A DNA stretch of 64,000 nucleotides from Monosporascus cannonballus. Its lineage: Eukaryota; Ascomycota; Sordariomycetes; Xylariales. The stretch spans positions 620,001 through 684,000 of the forward strand of contig QJNS01000001.1 of NCBI GenBank assembly GCA_004154925.1, read 5' to 3'. Of the stretch, positions 59,590 to 64,000 are shown piece by piece (position 1 is the stretch's first letter; the number at the start of each line of letters is the position of its first letter). The position numbers and the translations under genes were made by a program. The notes under the pieces are model-generated. The model saw nothing but the letters and a program-made list of their open reading frames with translations, made no database searches and had not been told where the DNA came from.

Positions 59590-61317
59590 CAACTCTCGCT
59601 AACCGACTGAGGGTATCCTACTCGGAATCTGCTTACCGAAAGGGCAGCTCGATCCAGCTTTTGCGAAGAACATCTGCGGCACAGAACAAGTATGTAACCG
59701 ACCGAGAAAATGGGTCAAAAAGGGCGCGCAATTGGTTCCAGACCCATACGGGAGTGTTGCTTCAGTTCGCCGAGAAGTATTCGAAAGTCGTTGAAGCTGT
59801 CGCAACAGCCGGAGGGCCTTACGGTACAGTCGCCTACGAGACGCTGTCTGTGCTAGTAATTGTAATTCGTTCCAGGCTGTAACCTCCGCGGGGGTGAACT
59901 TAACTCACAATCGTTGGCAGGTATTCCAGAACAAAGTGGATAACGATAAGAAGGTGGCCAGTCTACTTGATGAGATCCGAAAGTGATTGCCGAGGCTCGA
60001 GAACTGGGAAAGTATTTACCCGACGGACGCGATGAGGCGCTTAGTCGTCACAGCATACCTCCAGATGACAGAATTCTTAAAGAAGGCAGCGGAATATTTC
60101 ACTCACTTTAGGAGTACGTGGACTATGCGTTATTAGGCCGTGGCACTGGCAGCGAAAGTAGGAAGGCTCCAGTTGGCGCTGTTCCCGGGCTTCGTTACCG
60201 GCTTCGGTGGGATAGGTGCCGACATCCGCACGGCGCTAGCGGAAATCAACGATGAGGCTATGTATGGCCTACACCGCGAAGTCAATTTATCCGGGAAGCG
60301 ACAGGAGTATCTCAAGGATCGTGCCGATAAGGCAGAGTTGGCACACAGCAGCTCTTAGCACAGAATAGTGAGCTCCTTGCGCAGAACGAGTCGTTGAAGG
60401 CTGAGTTAGAGAAGCAGCGACTCAAATTCGAACATCGCGACAAGCAAGAAACCGAATGGCGTCTCCGAGCTTTTAGTGATTTTCTAGAGGTAACTGACAT
60501 GCACCCCAATATCCCCTGGGCCTTCCATCTGATATCTTGCTAGGTCCGGATGGATCATCCCGGAACGGAGGTAGTCACGACCAAGAAGACACTTATGGTG
60601 GTTTTCCCGATCTCCCATCAAACCCCAGGCTAGTTCCTTGTACGGGCTACATACAAGCTAGCAGGCATCTGCTCTATAGCGGCCACGAGTATCTTCGCTG
60701 GCACCAAGTGAAAGAATCATGCCTCCTATTTATCAGTGGATGTACAGAGTGGTATGGACGACACGAACCGGGATTCCTACATTCCTGGCTCCCGCCGTTT
60801 GCGATTTACATTGCCGAGGATGCTTCCCAGATGGACGAGACGAGAGTTGCGTTCTTCTCTTGCCTTCCCCGGGAGCGACCCGAACCTGTCAATATCAGCA
60901 TGGTGTTCACGTCCATAATATTGCAAGTTATTCATTGGCAGCCCGAGTTGCTTAGAGCACGATGACCAATTCCGTCGAATACTGCAGCGAGCAGACAAAA
61001 CCTGGTCGGCGGAGTCACTGGCAAATCTGCTCGGGAGGGTACTCTCCCAACTCAACAGCGAGGCATCCCGGACGATCTATATCGTGATTGATTGACTTGA
61101 CTGCTGCCTCTCCGATAACCTCTCGCAGGGGATGATGCACCTCTCCAGCATGATCACGGAGCTCAAGGGCTCTCCGATTAGCGTCAAGCTCCTAGTCATC
61201 ACCGGAACCTCCGAAGGAAATGCCGAGTGGCACAACGAGTGGCTGCCGCAGTTTAAATTCGACCTGGAGAGACTGATTGTGCGGCACAACTGGGACCAGC
61301 AACAGCTTCCGAGTTAG
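59590..61317 (+). pseudogene. Broken fungal STAND/NLR-type gene
   Basis: The N-terminal part (59661-59880) reads NKYVTDRENGSKRARNWF, then LLQFAEKYSKVVEAVATAGG and YETLSVLVIV, the pattern of the N-terminal region (DUF7708-like) of fungal STAND proteins. A small intron may lie at 59879-59920. 59935-60490 continues with an amphipathic, coiled-coil-like part (60360-60480). 60545-60965 should hold the P-loop, but the site reads ISGCTEWYGR without GK[ST]. The Walker-B-like segment IYIVID.LDCC is at about 61078-61113, with CGA to TGA at the dot. In-frame stops at 59984, 60134 and 60356 fit C-to-T/G-to-A changes, with frame changes near 60490-60545 and 60960. Such proteins act in self/non-self recognition and cell death; this copy is dead. 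Confidence 0.65.
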
Positions 61318-61329
61318 CTGAGCGCTACT

Positions 61330-62930
61330 GACTCCCGGCCTCAGATATAGAGTTCCGGGTCAGGGCCGTCCGTCACAACATTCTGAATCCGGGTTATCCC
61401 TAGTGGGAACAGTCCGGTATCGTATATGTCTGACTTTGATATTCAGACTTCATCACTTCCTAAAACACGGCGATATACACGGCGTAACGAGTCGCGTGAA
61501 CTTAGGCTCTCATGGAACGGAGCACGAGTGCTAACAGAGCAAGTCAGTCGTGACCTCACGTTTTGCGCGTGAAGAAACTTCCCAGCCCCGGAAATGCAGG
61601 TATATTTAGCACGTTCCTAGAAGAAGCGAAGCAACTTCGCATAGGACTTGTCCCCAGGGGCCGCAACGGTCCGCCAGGCATTCTCGGCACGAGAGACCTG
61701 ATATTGCACTTTAGGAACAACATCCCGAAGACAAGAAAAGAATCCCTTTCGGCTGCCGGCGGGCGTCCAGGTGACGTAAGGCAAGCCGCTGGGGACCGTC
61801 CTGGCGGAGAATAGGAGGGACGGTCCGTCGCGCTGGCGGAGTCCTCTAGATCTGACAAGAGCGGGTGTTACAGTGGAGACGGACACCCGCCAGCAGCGGC
61901 GCGCCCCCAGGGAACTGCCCAGCTATAATCGCATGCCGTGGCCTCCGTCCGGCCGTGCATGCACAAGATCTCCTTTAGGCCGCACTTTTGTCTCTACACC
62001 GGCAAATGGGATGAGGGAAGCACGCTAGCTGTAGTGCTCCAAACACTCCAGCAATAGGTTCTCGTTAGGCGGCTATATGATGCAGGGATCAGTGCAGTTA
62101 TCCATTGGGCGGGGACGCAGACAATCGCGCTTGACCGCGGCCTCACCTTTGCCTCGCGAGGCTTCGAACAGATAGCGAGATGGATAAGACACCGGCATTG
62201 CCATAGGAAAGGAAGCCCGCGTACAAGTCAACCTCCGGTTCAAGAATCAGATACTCAATGGTGATTGCCACTACATATCAACCTCTGGGTGCTGATTGGG
62301 ACTGATAGATTCTCGGGCAGCTACTCTTGAAACGCTTCGTTGGGCTAGCGGGATTCAGCATGAGGCTTATGCAGCGGGTGACAAGGCTAGCCGTCCCACG
62401 TTCGAGCTTGGCCTGGAAGAGGCACTGCCAGCTGGATGGGATGTTGGCCATCGCCGGCGCTACTTCGAAGCGGTCAGGATCCTCATGCCAACCTTAAACC
62501 AAGAGTGGCCCTCGCCTCAGAGCTCAATGGTTTATCATAGAGATTTGAATGAATATGTGGCTCCAGAAATGATCCTTGGCAGGGCTAAACACAACGCGTA
62601 TAAGATGGGGCGCGCTAAGTTAGAGCTGCACAGCTGAAAGTTTGACCAATCAGGTGACGTTCGTACTGTCCTACAGCTGAGAGACCTGAAAAGTTACAGG
62701 CAGTTGAAGTTCCAGGCAGCAACTGCCCCTGTACCGCCTAATAGCGATTTGGGTGTCCGCTTGCTGCGCCACAGCGCTTCCACGCGATCTCCATTCCCCT
62801 CACCTACACCGGCATTGCACGGAGTTACATGGACGCATGAGTCCAGTGAGGCAACCAGGTCGGTGCCCTTAGCTATGAGCCAAGCACCCAGACAAGCTGG
62901 TGCGCATCAGTTCACTTTTAAGTGACTTAA
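61330..62930 (+). pseudogene. Decayed coding sequence, family not recognised
   Basis: Protein-like pieces in changing frames. About 61440-61555 reads SLPKTRRYTRRNESRELRLS then GARVLTEQVSRDLTF. About 61955-62250 reads FRPHFCLYTGKWDEGSTLAV, one TAG, then GISAVIHWAGTQTIALDRG and RGFEQIARWIRHRH. 62296-62637 is open for 113 codons (TFELGLEEALPAGWDVGHRR, YFEAVRILMPTLNQEW). 62704-62925 is open for 73 codons. The codon composition is that of a real gene, and single stops are of the transition type. It may be the C-terminal part of the broken STAND gene, a second pseudogene, or both. No domain assigned. Confidence 0.4.
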
Positions 62931-63045
62931 TCTCATCTTTACGTTCGTCATATGAGAGCTTGAAAAGCTCTGTATCAGACGAGGCATTGAAATATCGCCC
63001 AAAGGAGCGTGGTCATCAAAATAGTTACTACTAGAAGCTTCCAAT

Positions 63046-64000
63046 ATGACGAACCAAAGTTCGGCATCGGGAGACAAGGCTGCACTAGCAGCTGGGCTGG
63101 TTAATCGACCGTCAGATGGGCCTGAATCAAGGCACCCTCTAGCAGAATATTCTGCAATGGACAACACTGCTGCCGGCAGCAGCGATACACAGTCACATAA
63201 TCCCCCTCCATACTCCGGGCCTACCACAAGTTCACAGCACCAACGAGGAGTCATGAGCGGGCCACAGTACTACCCGGGACTCCCCGTGCTCGATTACCGC
63301 CAATATATGCCGCCTCTATTTGAATTGTCCTCGGATAAGACAACCATCGCGAGCAAAGCCTCTTATCTGTCCGAGAATGCTGCCGCCCTCGCCTCGCTGA
63401 TCCGAGGTCTCGCAACCGTGCCCCCAAAGCCCCACATCCTCGTCCAGGGGAGGCGCGGCCACAAGGTTGATTTTGCCGTCAAGATGAACTTGATGAGCTT
63501 ATTGGCCCCCGATGATCCCAGCAGACGCATGGACTACCTCCGTTGCGTCAACTCCGACGAGATGGCTTATCGGGGAGGTCAACACCCAGCGCTAAAGCCC
63601 GACCTTGGCCCAGGTGCCGGGCTCGAAGACTGGTGCGGTCGATTTGTCAAGGACCCGGCAATCGTAAAGACGTTCACCATCGAGAGGACAGTAGCGAATC
63701 TCGATACCAACTGGATTGAAGGCCAATTGCGCAGCCTTGTTGCTTCGACGGACTACAGGGGGATCGTGACGGTGCAGTTCCCCGTCACGCATTCCAAAGT
63801 GATTATCCAGAACCCGGACAAAATGAATAAATTCCTCACGAGCGTGACCTCGCTCTTCTCAGGGAAGAACAGGTATGAAGTCGTCAAGGTCGTCTGGCCA
63901 TTTGCCACATCTCGGAGCGGTGAGTCGGGACGACAGTTCGTCGTACAGTCAGAGAAGACATGGTGGGCAGAGTGGAAAGATATTATTAGATTCGCCATTG
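63046..64000 (+). CDS. Conserved-looking fungal protein, partial (runs off right edge)
   Basis: Open for 318 codons from ATG at 63046 to the window end with no stop and no sign of RIP. The first ~85 residues are Ser/Pro/Gly/Gln-rich and look disordered (HNPPPYSGPTTSS; PQYYPGLPVLDYRQYMPP). A folded-looking part follows: KPHILVQGRRGHKVDFAVKM, DWCGRFVKDPAIVKTFTIER, EGQLRSLVASTDYRGIVTV, VTHSKVIIQNPDKMNKFLTS and WWAEWKDIIRFAI. The style resembles an uncharacterised protein family I associate with many ascomycete genomes, with a Trp-rich WW.EWKD element, but I cannot name a domain or function. Downstream Met codons (for example at MSGPQYY) are possible starts. No signal peptide or membrane segment. 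Confidence 0.75.
   Translation, partial: MTNQSSASGDKAALAAGLVNRPSDGPESRHPLAEYSAMDNTAAGSSDTQSHNPPPYSGPTTSSQHQRGVMSGPQYYPGLPVLDYRQYMPPLFELSSDKTTIASKASYLSENAAALASLIRGLATVPPKPHILVQGRRGHKVDFAVKMNLMSLLAPDDPSRRMDYLRCVNSDEMAYRGGQHPALKPDLGPGAGLEDWCGRFVKDPAIVKTFTIERTVANLDTNWIEGQLRSLVASTDYRGIVTVQFPVTHSKVIIQNPDKMNKFLTSVTSLFSGKNRYEVVKVVWPFATSRSGESGRQFVVQSEKTWWAEWKDIIRFAI

Noticed and set aside
59661..59882. Stand-alone 73-residue protein
   Set aside because: Its sequence continues after a possible intron and stops into 59935-61317, so it is the N-terminal piece of the broken STAND-type gene.
61077..61289. Minus-strand frames over 60312-61289
   Set aside because: Opposite-strand shadows of the STAND pseudogene.
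1..64000. CRISPR arrays, bacterial operons, rRNA or tRNA genes
   Set aside because: No regularly spaced repeats with unique spacers; the short tandem units are LTR arrays. No tRNA or rRNA core motif was recognised by eye, although a covariance-model scan would be needed to exclude a tRNA.

Overview
The window looks like the repeat-rich accessory compartment of a filamentous ascomycete, probably a Sordariomycete-type fungus; the species cannot be fixed from the sequence. Three things point there: (i) long AT-rich tracts of Ty3/Gypsy and Ty1/Copia elements whose reading frames are broken almost only by C-to-T and G-to-A transitions, the footprint of repeat-induced point mutation (RIP); (ii) GC-richer islands holding a fungal intron with a CTAAC branch site and a relic of a fungal STAND/NLR gene; (iii) chromodomain Gypsy elements with LTRs starting TGTTACGACC and ending GCCGTCACA.

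Layout. 1-294: protease region of a minus-strand Gypsy element. 295-6970: Gypsy element A (+). 6971-38099: one minus-strand Gypsy element, C, exploded by nested insertions: Gypsy B (7357-13945), a 1.5-kb gag-only mini LTR element D (19194-20710), and Copia element E (20893-37436), whose 3' LTR carries an 11-kb terminal-inverted-repeat element F (26354-37390). 38100-39663: the 3' end of another Gypsy element, G (+), whose LTR holds a 205-bp LTR that itself holds a 421-bp solo Gypsy LTR. 39664-46794: GC-richer island with one convincing small gene (40834-41537), LTR-like debris and a TA-flanked TIR element H (44523-46663). 46795-59278: minus-strand Gypsy I interrupted by Gypsy J (+, 50713-56309). 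59279-64000: GC-richer island with an LTR remnant, a broken STAND gene, further decayed coding sequence, and a conserved open gene that runs off the right edge.

The insertion boundaries are mostly provable by eye. B has TSD ATTAA, E GAAA(C/T), F GCAATTAG, D GT(G/A)AT, the 205-bp LTR CTTTT, the solo LTR TTCTT, I CTACT and J CCGTT. The two halves of split LTRs add up to the length of their partners. Element A is the exception: its flanks do not match and its LTRs differ by one ~35-bp repeat unit, which suggests recombination between two insertions.

The genes do not form a pathway. The window is a stack of retroelements that were RIP-inactivated in layers, with two fragments of one older gene-bearing locus between them. 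The most unusual items are the 11-kb element F with 8-bp target duplications and no recognisable transposase, the antisense ORF kept in the 3' region of several chromodomain Gypsy elements, and the modular repeat arrays in the middle of their LTRs. All protein calls come from reading the sequence; no database search was possible.
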